From the NCBI RefSeq assembly GCF_047461615.1, contig NZ_JANSHI010000012.1, positions 22,910-86,909 on the forward strand: 64,000 nucleotides of DNA. The letters run 5' to 3'. Source of the stretch: Thermostichus sp047461615. GTDB lineage: Bacteria; Cyanobacteriota; Cyanobacteriia; Thermostichales; Thermostichaceae. Shown in pieces: positions 34,808-43,209 of the stretch; the first letter of the stretch is position 1; each line of letters starts with the position of its first letter. The position numbers were made by a program, and so were the translations under genes. The notes beneath the pieces were generated by a model, which was not told the origin of the DNA, ran no database searches, and saw nothing but the letters and a program-made list of their open reading frames with translations.

Positions 34808-34924
34808 ATGCTGTTACTGAAAATCTCAGTTTACGCAGTGGTGATCTTTTTTGTCGGGCTGTTTGTCTTTGGCTTCTTGAGCAACGATCCGGCCCGTAAC
34901 CCCAACCGTCGGGATTTGGAGTGA
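34808..34924 (+). CDS. psbI: Photosystem II reaction centre protein I
   Basis: A 38-residue single-span thylakoid protein that sits beside D1 in photosystem II and helps stabilise early assembly. The translation follows the near-invariant family pattern: MLLLKISVYAVVIFFVGLF, then VFGFLSNDPARNP and the tail NRRDLE. The transmembrane part covers about residues 5-24. The gene is too short for length-based gene finding. No Shine-Dalgarno sequence precedes the ATG. A TATGAT hexamer at 34679-34684 may be the -10 element, implying a leader of roughly 115 bases. The gene stands alone, convergent with the lipoprotein gene. Confidence 0.96.
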   Translation: MLLLKISVYAVVIFFVGLFVFGFLSNDPARNPNRRDLE

Positions 34925-34996
34925 GGGAACCTTGAGGGGGTGCCCAACGCATCCCCGCTGCGGTAGCTTTCAACCCAACACGGCGGCCCGGCTTGC

Positions 34997-35437
34997 CTAC
35001 GGCAGCGCTGTGATGAGCAGGGTTTGGGATCCAGAGCGATTCTGCTGGTCAAAGGCGGTGATGCGGAACTGCCAAACGCCGGCAGGATCGCCAGGAGCAA
35101 CCCGGAAGTCGGTGTTGAAGCTACAGAAAGTAGCACCTGGGCTACAGCCAACCTGCTGCGGGCTAAAGGCTTCTCTTTGCACGCGCGCGCCAAGCGGGTT
35201 AAAGGTTTCCAGTTCCACAAACTGGGTTGAGCGGGCACCGCCGGGCACACTGACCTGTATCGTAAAGGCGGGGGTGGAAGTGCCCACCCGCACAGAGGTA
35301 GGCGGATTGATGAAAGAAACGGTTGGGCTCTGGGGTGGGATGAGGATCGATCCCCCAGGGCTACTACCACTGCTGCAGGCGGTCAACGCCGTAGCCAAAA
35401 GGCCCGTGGCCGCAAGAGTCAGAGCAGCGCGCTGCAT
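34997..35437 (-). CDS. Predicted lipoprotein of unknown function
   Basis: A 146-residue exported lipoprotein: signal peptide MQRAALTLAATGLLATA and lipobox LTAC with lipidation at Cys21, then a Ser/Gly spacer (SSGSSPGGS). The mature part is beta-rich (SVRVGTSTPAFTIQVSV, GVWQFRITAFDQQ) and ends with a short Leu-rich strand; the layout suggests an immunoglobulin-like fold. Two cysteines (GCSPGATFC) could form a disulphide. I recognise no family. Confidence 0.75.
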   Translation of the reverse strand: MQRAALTLAATGLLATALTACSSGSSPGGSILIPPQSPTVSFINPPTSVRVGTSTPAFTIQVSVPGGARSTQFVELETFNPLGARVQREAFSPQQVGCSPGATFCSFNTDFRVAPGDPAGVWQFRITAFDQQNRSGSQTLLITALP

Positions 35438-35549
35438 CTTTTCGTCTCCCTACAAAGCCTTTGCAGAAACCTGCTGAACCCCTTGCCCTGCAGCAAGCCC
35501 GCTTCTGGATCACCCTTTTTTCCCGTCCCAGCCATAGAGAGTCTTTGCG

Positions 35550-36182
35550 CTAAAGCAGCAGCAAGCGCCGCAGGATTAGGGCTATGACGGCAGCGAAGCT
35601 AACCACGATGAGCTGTCCTGGCAGGGTATAGCCGGAGTAGAGCCGAAGCAACTTCAGCAACTCTCTATCCCAAGGCTGGGTAGCCAAGAGATAGATGATC
35701 CCGGTCAGGTGAACCAGGGCCAGGGCCACCAAACTCGCGGCGGCCAAATCCTGCAGACGCACCGGCGCAGAGATGCTGGGCAGCAGGTAGGGGTTGCGGC
35801 GAGGGAGAAGGGAAGTAGGCAGCAGGTGGGGATCCCTTTGTCGAAAGGCCATCGTCCCGCAGGCCCAGGCCGCAGGCAAAAACCCGAGCAAATAGCCAAA
35901 GGCGGGCTGGTACAGGTACTGCCACCCCCCTCCCTGGGCAAACACCTGCAGCCCTGCCAATCCCAAGCCTAGATAGACAAGCTGGGCGCACACTGCCGCC
36001 ACCGGTCCCGCCAGACAGGCCGTTAGCAGCATGCCGCCGATTTGCAGGGAAAAGCTATATCCTCCCACCCCTGGCCACTGAGGCGGCAAGCTCACCTGGG
36101 TTAGGGTGCCCAAAATGGTCAAGATCACTCCAATTGCGGTCCAGAGCCATTCCAGAGGGGTTAACAGTCGGCCAGCACGCAT
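35550..36182 (-). CDS. bioY: BioY-like biotin transporter component
   Basis: A 210-residue polytopic membrane protein. It has about six hydrophobic segments and the BioY pattern: GGYSFSLQIGGMLLTACLAGPVAA, LVYLGLGLAGLQVFAQGGGWQYL and QPAFGYLLGFLPAAWACG (landmark residues). BioY is the substrate-binding S component of biotin ECF transporters and can work alone. A middle basic loop (about 125-150, with RNPYLLPS) is longer than usual. ATG at 36182 lies only 22 bases from the divergent hisN-like start, so the promoter of each gene must lie inside the other, or one start is further in. Confidence 0.75.
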   Translation of the reverse strand: MRAGRLLTPLEWLWTAIGVILTILGTLTQVSLPPQWPGVGGYSFSLQIGGMLLTACLAGPVAAVCAQLVYLGLGLAGLQVFAQGGGWQYLYQPAFGYLLGFLPAAWACGTMAFRQRDPHLLPTSLLPRRNPYLLPSISAPVRLQDLAAASLVALALVHLTGIIYLLATQPWDRELLKLLRLYSGYTLPGQLIVVSFAAVIALILRRLLLL

Positions 36183-36204
36183 AGCCGAGGGAAAATCTTT
36201 CCCT

Positions 36205-37056
36205 ATGCTAGGAGAGAACACCGACGAGGTAGGCAAGAGAGTGGTTAAGCCAGAGTGGATTGCCTTGGCCCAGGCTCTAGCCGACGCAGCCGGAGCGGTG
36301 ATCCGGCCTCTGTTTCGCGGGGAGCTGCAGGCCGAGTACAAAGAGGCTAGATCCCCTATCGTAACGATAGCCGACCGGGAAGCAGAACGGGCAATGCGGG
36401 CGTTGCTGGCCGCCCACGTGCCGGAGCACAACGTCCTTGGCGAGGAGTTTGGCTTCCACCAGACCGGATCCCCTTATACCTGGGTTTTGGATCCCTTGGA
36501 TGGCACCATCGCCTTTTCCACTGGCAAGCCCACCTTCGCCACCTTGATCGCCCTTTTAGAAGAAGATCGTCCCATCTTGGGCATCATCGATCAGCCGGTG
36601 TTGCGCGAGCGCTGGGTGGGGGTGCAGGGACAACCAACCCGCTGGATAACCCCTTCCACCCAACAGCTTAGTCGCAGCAAAGCCACCACCGACCTCAGCC
36701 GCGCCTCTTTGAGCTGTACCACTCCTGATTTGTTTGCTCAGCCAGACCAGCAGCAGCGCTTTCAGCAGCTCAGCCGTTTGGTTCACATCACCTCCTACGG
36801 CGGCGACGGCTACCAGTACGGCCTCTTGGCCAGCGGCTACATCGATCTGGTGATGGAGTGCGGCCTCGCCCTCTACGACTTTGCTGCTCTTGTGCCCGTG
36901 ATCGAGGGATCCGGCGGCGTGATTACCGATTGGTCGGGGGATCCCTTAACCCGCACTTCTAGAGGAGAAGTGTTGGCGGCGGCCAACCCGACGCTCCATC
37001 GACAGGCCTTGGCTGCTATTCAAGAGAGAGGCAAACCTCACCCCTCCCTTAGCTAA
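36205..37056 (+). CDS. hisN: Inositol-monophosphatase-family phosphatase, histidinol-phosphatase-like
   Basis: A 283-residue magnesium-dependent phosphatase. The metal-binding residues are in GEEFGF, WVLDPLDGTIAFSTGKP and YDFAALVPVIEGSGGVITDWSGDP. The pairing of GKPTFATLIAL with ALVPVIEGSGGVITDW fits the HisN type of histidinol-phosphate phosphatase better than true inositol monophosphatase; SuhB-like activity cannot be excluded. ATG at 36205 is taken; frame-open codons upstream to 36106 are antisense to bioY and do not look like coding sequence. Confidence 0.8.
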   Translation: MLGENTDEVGKRVVKPEWIALAQALADAAGAVIRPLFRGELQAEYKEARSPIVTIADREAERAMRALLAAHVPEHNVLGEEFGFHQTGSPYTWVLDPLDGTIAFSTGKPTFATLIALLEEDRPILGIIDQPVLRERWVGVQGQPTRWITPSTQQLSRSKATTDLSRASLSCTTPDLFAQPDQQQRFQQLSRLVHITSYGGDGYQYGLLASGYIDLVMECGLALYDFAALVPVIEGSGGVITDWSGDPLTRTSRGEVLAAANPTLHRQALAAIQERGKPHPSLS

Positions 37057-37125
37057 GCCCTCAGTCAGGCCTCCCCAACCTAGGGGCTGGGTTGCAGCCT
37101 GGATCTCTAAAAGATCTTGAGTACA

Positions 37126-37196
37126 AGCGGGCGAACGGAATCGAACCGTCAACAGCAGTTTGGAAGACTGCGGTTTTACCATTAAACTACGCCCGC
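37126..37196 (-). tRNA. tRNA-Gly (TCC)
   Basis: On the minus strand GCGGGCG pairs with CGCCCGC as acceptor stem, the D loop has TTTAATGGTAAAA, the anticodon stem GCAGT/ACTGC holds the loop CTTCCAA (anticodon TCC), and the T arm has GGTTCGATTCC. No CCA is encoded. Confidence 0.95.
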
Positions 37197-37280
37197 ACAG
37201 GTGTTTGCTTCTGCCCAACAATAATAGCACCTGGCGAGGGTACCCCCTCAAGAGGCTTCCCTTCAAAGACAAGAGGTGTC

Positions 37281-37724
37281 TCATCGACGCTGGAGCTGCT
37301 TTTGGCGTTTTTTCTGCCACTGCCGAAACTCTTTTTCGTAGCGTTCCCCTTCCGTCTGGTAGGTGCTCCAGCCCTTGAGGGCAACAGCCAGGCCCCAGCC
37401 CATCAGTATAAACAGCGACCAAGACAGCCCTCCGCCGGAGAGCCAATCCAAGCCTACTAGGAAGCTGTTGACAATGGCATACCGCCCCAGCAATTGGTAA
37501 AACTGCCGCTGGCGGTAGCGTTGAAACTCACGCCGTTGGTTGGTTAGTTGCTGCCAGGCTCTCCATTCCCGCTCGGCCTCCTCCAGCTCTTGGGGGGAGA
37601 TCCCCAGCTCGGCGGCCATCTCCTCCAGTTGCGAGCGGGTAAACTCACCAAGGCGCGGCTGGCGAGCGATGGCCCGCTGCAGGATCTGCTGCACGTCCTC
37701 TTGGCTGTAGCGGGATCTGGACAT
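37281..37724 (-). CDS. 2TM-domain membrane protein
   Basis: A 147-residue protein. The N-terminal 60 residues are helical and charged (YSQEDVQQILQRAIARQ, FTRSQLEEMAAELGISPQELEEAEREW as landmarks) and resemble a short helix-hairpin regulatory region of the DUF1707/SHOCT kind. A 2TM domain follows: FYQLLGRYAIVNSFLVGLDWL, then LSWSLFILMGWGLAVALKGW, with a very basic tail. 2TM domains are found next to histidine kinases in other bacteria. The function here is unknown. Confidence 0.75.
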   Translation of the reverse strand: MSRSRYSQEDVQQILQRAIARQPRLGEFTRSQLEEMAAELGISPQELEEAEREWRAWQQLTNQRREFQRYRQRQFYQLLGRYAIVNSFLVGLDWLSGGGLSWSLFILMGWGLAVALKGWSTYQTEGERYEKEFRQWQKKRQKQLQRR

Positions 37725-37800
37725 TTGACGATAGGAAACCTGACGACTCTTAGTTTAGGGCAGGCAGACTTGGCAGCTCCCCAATCCCAGCCAAGGGTAG

Positions 37801-38364
37801 CTAGGGAGAAGATCCCCATAGACTTAGGCAGCGCTCCCGAATGGCCTGCAGGTTGAGGGCGAGATCGCGGCGGATGCGCCGTTCTACTAGGCCAACTGGC
37901 ATGCGGCGCGGCGGTTGCACCTGCAGGTGGTAGGTGAGCAGGGTCTGCTGCTCTAGCCAGTCGGCTAGCTCCCAAAACCCCTCGAAGATGAGGAAATCCC
38001 CTTCTACTTCTTGAAAGCGCAGTTGGTGGGGAAACACTTCCTCGATAGCCAGCACCACCGCTGCAGAAAACCGGGCAAACAGAACTTGCTGGGATCCCAC
38101 TTGACGCACCAGTTTGCGGCCATTCTGGCTGCCGAGGAGGCGACTTTCCACCAGGTTAGGAATAAACTCCGCCAGATGGTCGTAGTCGGTTAAAACCTGC
38201 CAGACCTGCCGGCGCTCTACTGGGATCAAGATGCGGCCTTGCACTTGGCGGCGGCGCTCCCCCAAGTCTTCTACCTCTACCTCAATGTCTGAGAACTCCC
38301 TCCCGCTAAAGAGAGCAGGAGCTTCTAGGTGATCCTGGGGATCCCGGTCAAAACTGGAAGGCAT
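37801..38364 (-). CDS. SRPBCC (START/cyclase-like) domain protein
   Basis: A 187-residue protein. The SRPBCC/polyketide-cyclase fold begins near residue 32 with VQGRILIPVERRQVWQVLTDYDHLAEFIPNLVESRLL (landmark residues), the helix-grip start typical of the family. The C-terminal helix is LVERRIRRDLALNLQAIRERC. Cyanobacterial homologues are common and unstudied; related eukaryotic proteins bind quinones or lipids. ATG at 38364 is chosen because the longer frame from 38499 overlaps the upstream gene. Confidence 0.78.
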   Translation of the reverse strand: MPSSFDRDPQDHLEAPALFSGREFSDIEVEVEDLGERRRQVQGRILIPVERRQVWQVLTDYDHLAEFIPNLVESRLLGSQNGRKLVRQVGSQQVLFARFSAAVVLAIEEVFPHQLRFQEVEGDFLIFEGFWELADWLEQQTLLTYHLQVQPPRRMPVGLVERRIRRDLALNLQAIRERCLSLWGSSP

Positions 38365-38456
38365 GGCAAGAAAAGGGTTGAAAACTAAGGCAGGGGCTGC
38401 TAGCCCCTCAACAGGCTGAGTTCCCCTGCTGGAGCATTGTATAGGGGATAACGATC

Positions 38457-38702
38457 CTAAGAAAGAAGAGCCCGGAACCAACTCAGGATTACCTGCCAAA
38501 CTTGGTCGAGGAGGGCAAAGGGATCTCGCAGCTCCTGGAGCACCTGCCGCGGGCCGATTCTAAAGACCACGTACAAAACGGCTAGGAGGATCACGATCCC
38601 CACCGCTGTCCAGATGGCCTCTCGAACTACCCGCACCCAGAAGACCAGCATAAAAATGGCGATGGCTACAGCGGCAACCAGCGGCAGTGTCTCCAGTACC
38701 AT
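38457..38702 (-). CDS. Small two-span membrane protein, unknown function
   Basis: An 81-residue protein with two hydrophobic segments, about residues 4-26 (LVAAVAIAIFMLVFWV) and 31-50 (AVGIVILLAVLYVVF), followed by an amphipathic tail with aromatic residues (VWQVILSWFRALL). It lies upstream of the SRPBCC gene on the same strand and they may be co-transcribed. I recognise no family. Confidence 0.6.
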   Translation of the reverse strand: MVLETLPLVAAVAIAIFMLVFWVRVVREAIWTAVGIVILLAVLYVVFRIGPRQVLQELRDPFALLDQVWQVILSWFRALLS

Positions 38703-38867
38703 CGTGCTTTCCCCCCTAGCTCAGTTTTGGCCTCTGAGGATCAGCCGAGCCGTCCTTGTTTTCCCAATCAAGAGTACAATCGAGCCATGCAGCGCCTGCA
38801 AGCAGCCTGAGTGAGCTGGGGAGAAGAAAGAGTTGGGAGCGTTGCTCCAGTTGCTGGCTAGTTGGAG

Positions 38868-39812
38868 ATGAGTGTGTTGGCTTCAGCAGGATCCCCTCCC
38901 GACTTCGCAAGTGTGCCGCACTGCTCACGGCAGCGGATTCACCCCACTGCGGTGATCCATCCCAAGGCTGAGTTGCACGAGACGGTGCAGGTGGGCCCCT
39001 ATGCCGTTATTGGCGAACATGTGCGCATTGGTGCCAACACCGTGGTGGGGGCCCATGTGGTGATCGAGGGCTGGACCGAGATTGGTGAGGACAACCAGAT
39101 TTTTCCAGGAGCGGTGCTGGGCACAGAGCCGCAGGACCTAAAGTACAACGGCGCACCCTCGCAGCTGGTCATTGGCAGGGGCAATCGCATTCGGGAGTTT
39201 GTCACCATTAACCGAGCCACCAACGAGGGAGAGGCGACGATAATTGGCGACTACAACCTGTTGATGGCCTATGTCCATGTCGCCCACAACTGCGTTATCG
39301 AAAATCAAGTGGTGATCACCAACGCGGTTTCCCTGGCTGGCCACATTCACATCGAGTCCCAGGCGCGCATCGGCGGCATGGTCGGGATCCACCAGTTTAC
39401 CCGGGTAGGGCGCCTGGCCATGGTGGGGGCGATGAGTCGGGTGGATCGCGATGTTCCACCCTACCTGTTGGTGGAGGGGCATCCAGCCCGCATTCGTGGC
39501 CTCAACTTGGTGGGGCTGCGGCGAGCCAAGGGGATGGAGGGATCCCTGCCGGCCTTGCGCCAGGCCTACCGGCTGCTCTACCGCTCTGGATTGCCCTTGG
39601 AAAAGGCGCTGCAAACGCTGCGGGAGAGCCTGCGAACCGAGAACGGGCAGAGCATCCTCTCCCTAGAGGGGAAAGAGCTGGTGGACGAGACGGGATCCCT
39701 GCTACACCTGCTGCAATTTTTGGAAGATTCCCTTTCCCAGCCGCAACGGCGTGGTCCTCTGCCTGCCTTGCGTCGCAGCAAAGATGATGCTGAGGACGGG
39801 GACGACCTGTGA
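38868..39812 (+). CDS. lpxA: UDP-N-acetylglucosamine acyltransferase
   Basis: First enzyme of lipid A synthesis; transfers a 3-hydroxyacyl group to UDP-GlcNAc. The protein is about 314 residues, longer than the usual 260 because of both an N-terminal extension of about 25 and an acidic C-terminal tail. The left-handed beta-helix hexapeptide repeats run from IHPTAVIHPKAELHE to IGGMVGIHQFTRVG. The catalytic-His segment is LLMAYVHVAHNCVIENQV. The C-terminal helical domain follows RIRGLNLVGLRRAKG. ATG at 38868 is chosen over the TTG six bases earlier. The stop overlaps the lpxB start. lpxC and fabZ, often adjacent, are not here. Confidence 0.92.
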   Translation: MSVLASAGSPPDFASVPHCSRQRIHPTAVIHPKAELHETVQVGPYAVIGEHVRIGANTVVGAHVVIEGWTEIGEDNQIFPGAVLGTEPQDLKYNGAPSQLVIGRGNRIREFVTINRATNEGEATIIGDYNLLMAYVHVAHNCVIENQVVITNAVSLAGHIHIESQARIGGMVGIHQFTRVGRLAMVGAMSRVDRDVPPYLLVEGHPARIRGLNLVGLRRAKGMEGSLPALRQAYRLLYRSGLPLEKALQTLRESLRTENGQSILSLEGKELVDETGSLLHLLQFLEDSLSQPQRRGPLPALRRSKDDAEDGDDL

Positions 39813-41017
39813 GCCATCTGTTTGTCTGCACCGGCGAAGTCTCCGGGGATCTGCAGGCTGGCCATCTCATCCGCGAGCTGCTGCGCCAGCGTCCGCACCT
39901 GCGCATCACGGCAGTTGGGGGAGAGGAGATGGTTGCTGCTGGAGCCCGGCTGCTGCACCGCACAACTGAAATTGGCTCCATCGGTATTCTGGAGGCCCTT
40001 CCCTTCGTCCTCCCTGCGCTGTGGGCGGAGTGGAAGATCCGCCGCTTCCTAGAGCAAGATCCACCAGATCTAGCCATCCTGGTAGACTACATCGGCGTCA
40101 ACAGCCGCGTGGCTTCTCTGTTGCAGCGGCGGCGTATCCCTGCTGTCTACTACATTGCCCCCCAGGAATGGGTGTGGTCGCCCAGCAGCCGCCTCACCTA
40201 CCGCCTAGCCCAGCAAATGCGGCTGATGGTGGCCATTTTCCCCGAGGAGGCCCGCTACTACGCCGCAGCAGGTGCCCGGGTTTGCTATGTCGGCCACCCC
40301 CTGCTGGATATTTTGGCAAGTGTCCCCGGTCGTGCGCAGGCCAGGGCGGAGTTGGGGATCCCGGAGGAGGCTACGGTGGTGGCGCTGCTGCCCGCCTCCC
40401 GCCGTCAGGAGTTGCGCTCAGTTTTGCCTATCCTGCTTCAGGCAGCGCGGCTGCTGCGGGCTCGTCTGCCCCAGGTGCAGTTTTGGGCGCCGCTGGCCTC
40501 GCCCCATTTTGCTGCCCCAATTGCCCGAGCCGCCCGCCGCTATGGGCTGGACGATCTCACCCTTTTCCTGCCTCGCCCTTCCCCTCCAAAGGCCCATCAC
40601 CTGCTTTTGGCGGCTGCGGACCTAGTGTTGGCCAAGTCGGGCACCGTCAACCTGGAGGCAGCCATCTTGGGGATCCCGCAAGTGGTGATCTACCGCCTCA
40701 ACCCGCTCACCCTTTGGCTAGCCCGCCATTGGCTAAAGGTGTCGGTGCCCTTTATGGCTCCCCCCAATTTGGTGCTTATGCGTCCCATTGTGCCGGAGCT
40801 GCTCCAGGAGGAGGCCCAGCCGGAACGGATTGCCCAACTGGCGCTGGAGCTGCTGACCCGGCCCGAGCGCCGCGCCCAACTGCAGGCTGACTACGCCGCC
40901 ATGCGGGCAGCTCTGGGGGAGCCAGGAGTTCTGGCCCGCGCGGCCAAGGCCATTTTGGAAGTGCTCGACAGCGAGACCAGCTCCAAGGAAGCTCAGGCTC
41001 CGAGCGCTCTAGGCTAG
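39809..41017 (+). CDS. lpxB: Lipid-A-disaccharide synthase
   Basis: Glycosyltransferase joining UDP-diacylglucosamine and lipid X into the lipid A disaccharide. Landmarks: FVCTGEVSGDLQAGHLIREL at the start, YYIAPQEWVWSPSSRL, CYVGHPLLD, VALLPASRRQEL and LVLAKSGTVNLEAAILGIPQVVIYRLNPLT (landmark residues). The 402-residue length fits. It begins with GTG overlapping the lpxA stop (GTGA), implying coupled translation. The stop codon shares a CTAG with the convergent dgcN-like gene. Confidence 0.93.
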   Translation: MSHLFVCTGEVSGDLQAGHLIRELLRQRPHLRITAVGGEEMVAAGARLLHRTTEIGSIGILEALPFVLPALWAEWKIRRFLEQDPPDLAILVDYIGVNSRVASLLQRRRIPAVYYIAPQEWVWSPSSRLTYRLAQQMRLMVAIFPEEARYYAAAGARVCYVGHPLLDILASVPGRAQARAELGIPEEATVVALLPASRRQELRSVLPILLQAARLLRARLPQVQFWAPLASPHFAAPIARAARRYGLDDLTLFLPRPSPPKAHHLLLAAADLVLAKSGTVNLEAAILGIPQVVIYRLNPLTLWLARHWLKVSVPFMAPPNLVLMRPIVPELLQEEAQPERIAQLALELLTRPERRAQLQADYAAMRAALGEPGVLARAAKAILEVLDSETSSKEAQAPSALG

Positions 41018-42060
41018 CCTGCCGAGAGAATGGCGTCCAACAAAGGATCGGCCCCAAAGCGCACCACATCGGTACAGGGCCGGCCCGTCTCTGCTTCCAC
41101 CTGGCGGATCTGGGCCAGGGCCGCTTCCTCTTCCCAACCGAAGGTATTGAGGGCTACCCCCACCACCGGTGCAGGGGCAAAGGCGCCAGCGGCCGCAGCC
41201 ACTTGTTCGTAAAGCTCGATCACCTTAGGCAAGGGAGGAATGGGCACCTCGTCCATCCCCTTGATGTGGGTCTGCCCAGCTCGGTGCACCAGGATGAGAT
41301 GGGTAGGCTGGGATCCCCTTAGCAGAGGCAGGGTGGCGGTGGAAGCGGGGTTGAGCAGGGATCCCTGACCCTCAATGTGCAGAATGTCGTGGTCGAAGCC
41401 ATAGCGCAACACCAATTGCTCCACAGCGCCGCTGGCGTAGTCCACCCGAACTGCATCCAGAGGCACCCCCTCGCCACTGATGAGGATCCCCGTCTGGCCG
41501 GTGGCCAAGAAACGAGAACGCAGGCCGCGTTTTAGGCTGGCCCGGTGCAGCTCCAAACTGGTGGACATTTTGCCGACGGCCATGTCGGTGCCCACCGTCA
41601 GTACCCGCCGACAGGGGAGAGAGCGAGCTAGACCTCTCCCTACTCCCAGACCAGGAGGTTCGCGGCGAATGTCCCAGATCCAGGCTCCCGGCTGCAGCCA
41701 CTGCCGCAACTGGGCATCTTCCGCTAGGGGGGTGTGCAGCCCGTTTGCTAAAGACAAGCCGGCTTGCAGGGCTTGGCAGAGCTCCTCCCGCCACTCCGGG
41801 GGCAGCTGGCCGCCGGAAGGAGCGATCCCAATCACCAACACCTCGGGGCCGTAAACCAGCGCCTCTTGCACCGAGGCTACGATGGGAATGTCTTTGGCAA
41901 TGCCCGTGAGTTGGGCCAGGGATCTCCCCGCCTGCTCCCGATCGATGACGGCCACCACTGGAAAAGGCCCATAGCGCAATAGCCCCAGCCCTGTTTTGCC
42001 GTACTCTCCTGCTAGGCCGCCGTGGAGCAGGATGGCCACCCGAGTTTGGCTGGAGAGCAT
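41014..42060 (-). CDS. DUF1611 protein, DgcN-like D-amino-acid N-acetyltransferase
   Basis: A 348-residue protein of the DUF1611 family. It has an N-terminal Rossmann-like part and a C-terminal P-loop-like part with VGTDMAVGKMSTSLEL, the family signature, followed by FLATGQTGILISGEGVPLDAVRVDYASGAVE (landmark residues) and ILHIEGQGSLLNPAST. One DUF1611 member, DgcN, was shown in marine bacteria to acetylate D-glutamate, working with DgcA, a racemase of the product. Here the neighbour is a dipeptide-epimerase-type enolase protein, matching that pairing. The gene starts 4 bases after the stop of the upstream gene. Substrate is not proved. Confidence 0.75.
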   Translation of the reverse strand: MLSSQTRVAILLHGGLAGEYGKTGLGLLRYGPFPVVAVIDREQAGRSLAQLTGIAKDIPIVASVQEALVYGPEVLVIGIAPSGGQLPPEWREELCQALQAGLSLANGLHTPLAEDAQLRQWLQPGAWIWDIRREPPGLGVGRGLARSLPCRRVLTVGTDMAVGKMSTSLELHRASLKRGLRSRFLATGQTGILISGEGVPLDAVRVDYASGAVEQLVLRYGFDHDILHIEGQGSLLNPASTATLPLLRGSQPTHLILVHRAGQTHIKGMDEVPIPPLPKVIELYEQVAAAAGAFAPAPVVGVALNTFGWEEEAALAQIRQVEAETGRPCTDVVRFGADPLLDAILSAG

Positions 42061-42064
42061 GGTC

Positions 42065-43117
42065 CTACTCCCGCAACTCCACCCCTAGGCCGGGTCGGTC
42101 GGTGGGGATGAGACAGCCCTCCTGCACCAGAGCCCCGGAGAAGGGATCGTCGACGAGATTGAGGTGGCTGTCTAAGTCCACGTAGTCCGCTAGCGGCGCC
42201 AAGTGGGCCGCTGCCGTGTTGCCCAAAGCGGTGTTGCTGTAGCAGCCCAGCATCACCTGTAGCCCATGGGCTCTGGCTGTGTGGATCATGCGCCAGGCTT
42301 CGCTAAGGCCGCCACACTTCATGAGCTTAATGTTGATGCCATGAACCCGATCCGCCAGGGCAGGAATGTCGCGGCTGTCAAAACAACTCTCATCCACAAA
42401 GATGGGCAGCTTCGACTCATGCCACAGGGTGATTAGCTTCGCCTCCTGGCCCCTCTCCAGGGGCTGCTCCAAGTAGCTCACCCCCTGCCCCGCCAGCCAA
42501 TTGCTCATGCTCAGGCTTTGCTCCAGTGTCCAAGCCCCATTGGCATCCACTGTAATCAGAGATCCCAGCGGGATCACCTCCTGCACGGCAATGAGCTGGT
42601 TTTGATCGGCCATTAGGCCCAGTTCGCTGCCCAGCTTGATCTTAAAGGCCCGCGCCTGTTGGATCTGTTCCATCCAAGCCAGAGCCCGCTGGCGCGCCTC
42701 CTGAGGGGTGGAGAGGCCGATGGTTAGGGTCGTGGGCGGAATGCGGGAGCGATCTAGGCCCCACAGCTGCCAGAGGGGCCTCCCCAGTCGCTTGCCCATC
42801 CAGTCGTGCAGGGCCATGTCCACCGCCGCCCGCACTGCCGAGGGGATCCCGGCCTGCAGCAGTTCCGCCTCGACGGCCTGCCGCTCCCAGGGGGAATAGC
42901 GGCGTAGGATCCCTTTAGCCACCTCCAAACCCGCCAAGATGTCCTCCAAAGTCTGGTAGCAGTCCTCGCTCACCGAGAAGGGGCAAGCCTCCCCCCAGCC
43001 CTCGATCCCCTCCTCTTCAACGCGCACCCAGGCCAAAGTGGCCTCTGTATAGGTGCCGCGGCTAAGGGTGAGGGCATAGCGCTTGTGAACAGTGAAGGGC
43101 TCAACGTAAAGCCGCAT
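42065..43117 (-). CDS. Enolase-superfamily epimerase (dipeptide epimerase/DgcA-like)
   Basis: A 350-residue enolase-superfamily enzyme. The catalytic residues of the muconate-lactonising/dipeptide-epimerase group are visible: KIK in AFKIKLG, metal ligands Asp (TVDANGAW), Glu (YLEQPL) and Asp (FVDESCF), and the second Lys in NIKLMKCGG. The DLDSHLN near the C-terminus is typical of L-Ala-D/L-Glu epimerases. Alternative roles are murein-peptide recycling (YcjG-like) or N-acetyl-D-glutamate racemisation (DgcA-like). The pairing with a DUF1611 gene favours the second. It is first in the two-gene operon, with the inverted repeat at 43210-43228 upstream. Confidence 0.85.
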   Translation of the reverse strand: MRLYVEPFTVHKRYALTLSRGTYTEATLAWVRVEEEGIEGWGEACPFSVSEDCYQTLEDILAGLEVAKGILRRYSPWERQAVEAELLQAGIPSAVRAAVDMALHDWMGKRLGRPLWQLWGLDRSRIPPTTLTIGLSTPQEARQRALAWMEQIQQARAFKIKLGSELGLMADQNQLIAVQEVIPLGSLITVDANGAWTLEQSLSMSNWLAGQGVSYLEQPLERGQEAKLITLWHESKLPIFVDESCFDSRDIPALADRVHGINIKLMKCGGLSEAWRMIHTARAHGLQVMLGCYSNTALGNTAAAHLAPLADYVDLDSHLNLVDDPFSGALVQEGCLIPTDRPGLGVELRE

Positions 43118-43209
43118 GAGCAGTCTTAGAGATAAGGTGGGTCGACTTTCTCCCTTCTAGATTTCCATCAGGTTGCAGAGTCGGGCCCGTGAGGTCTCCT
43201 GCCCCTACC

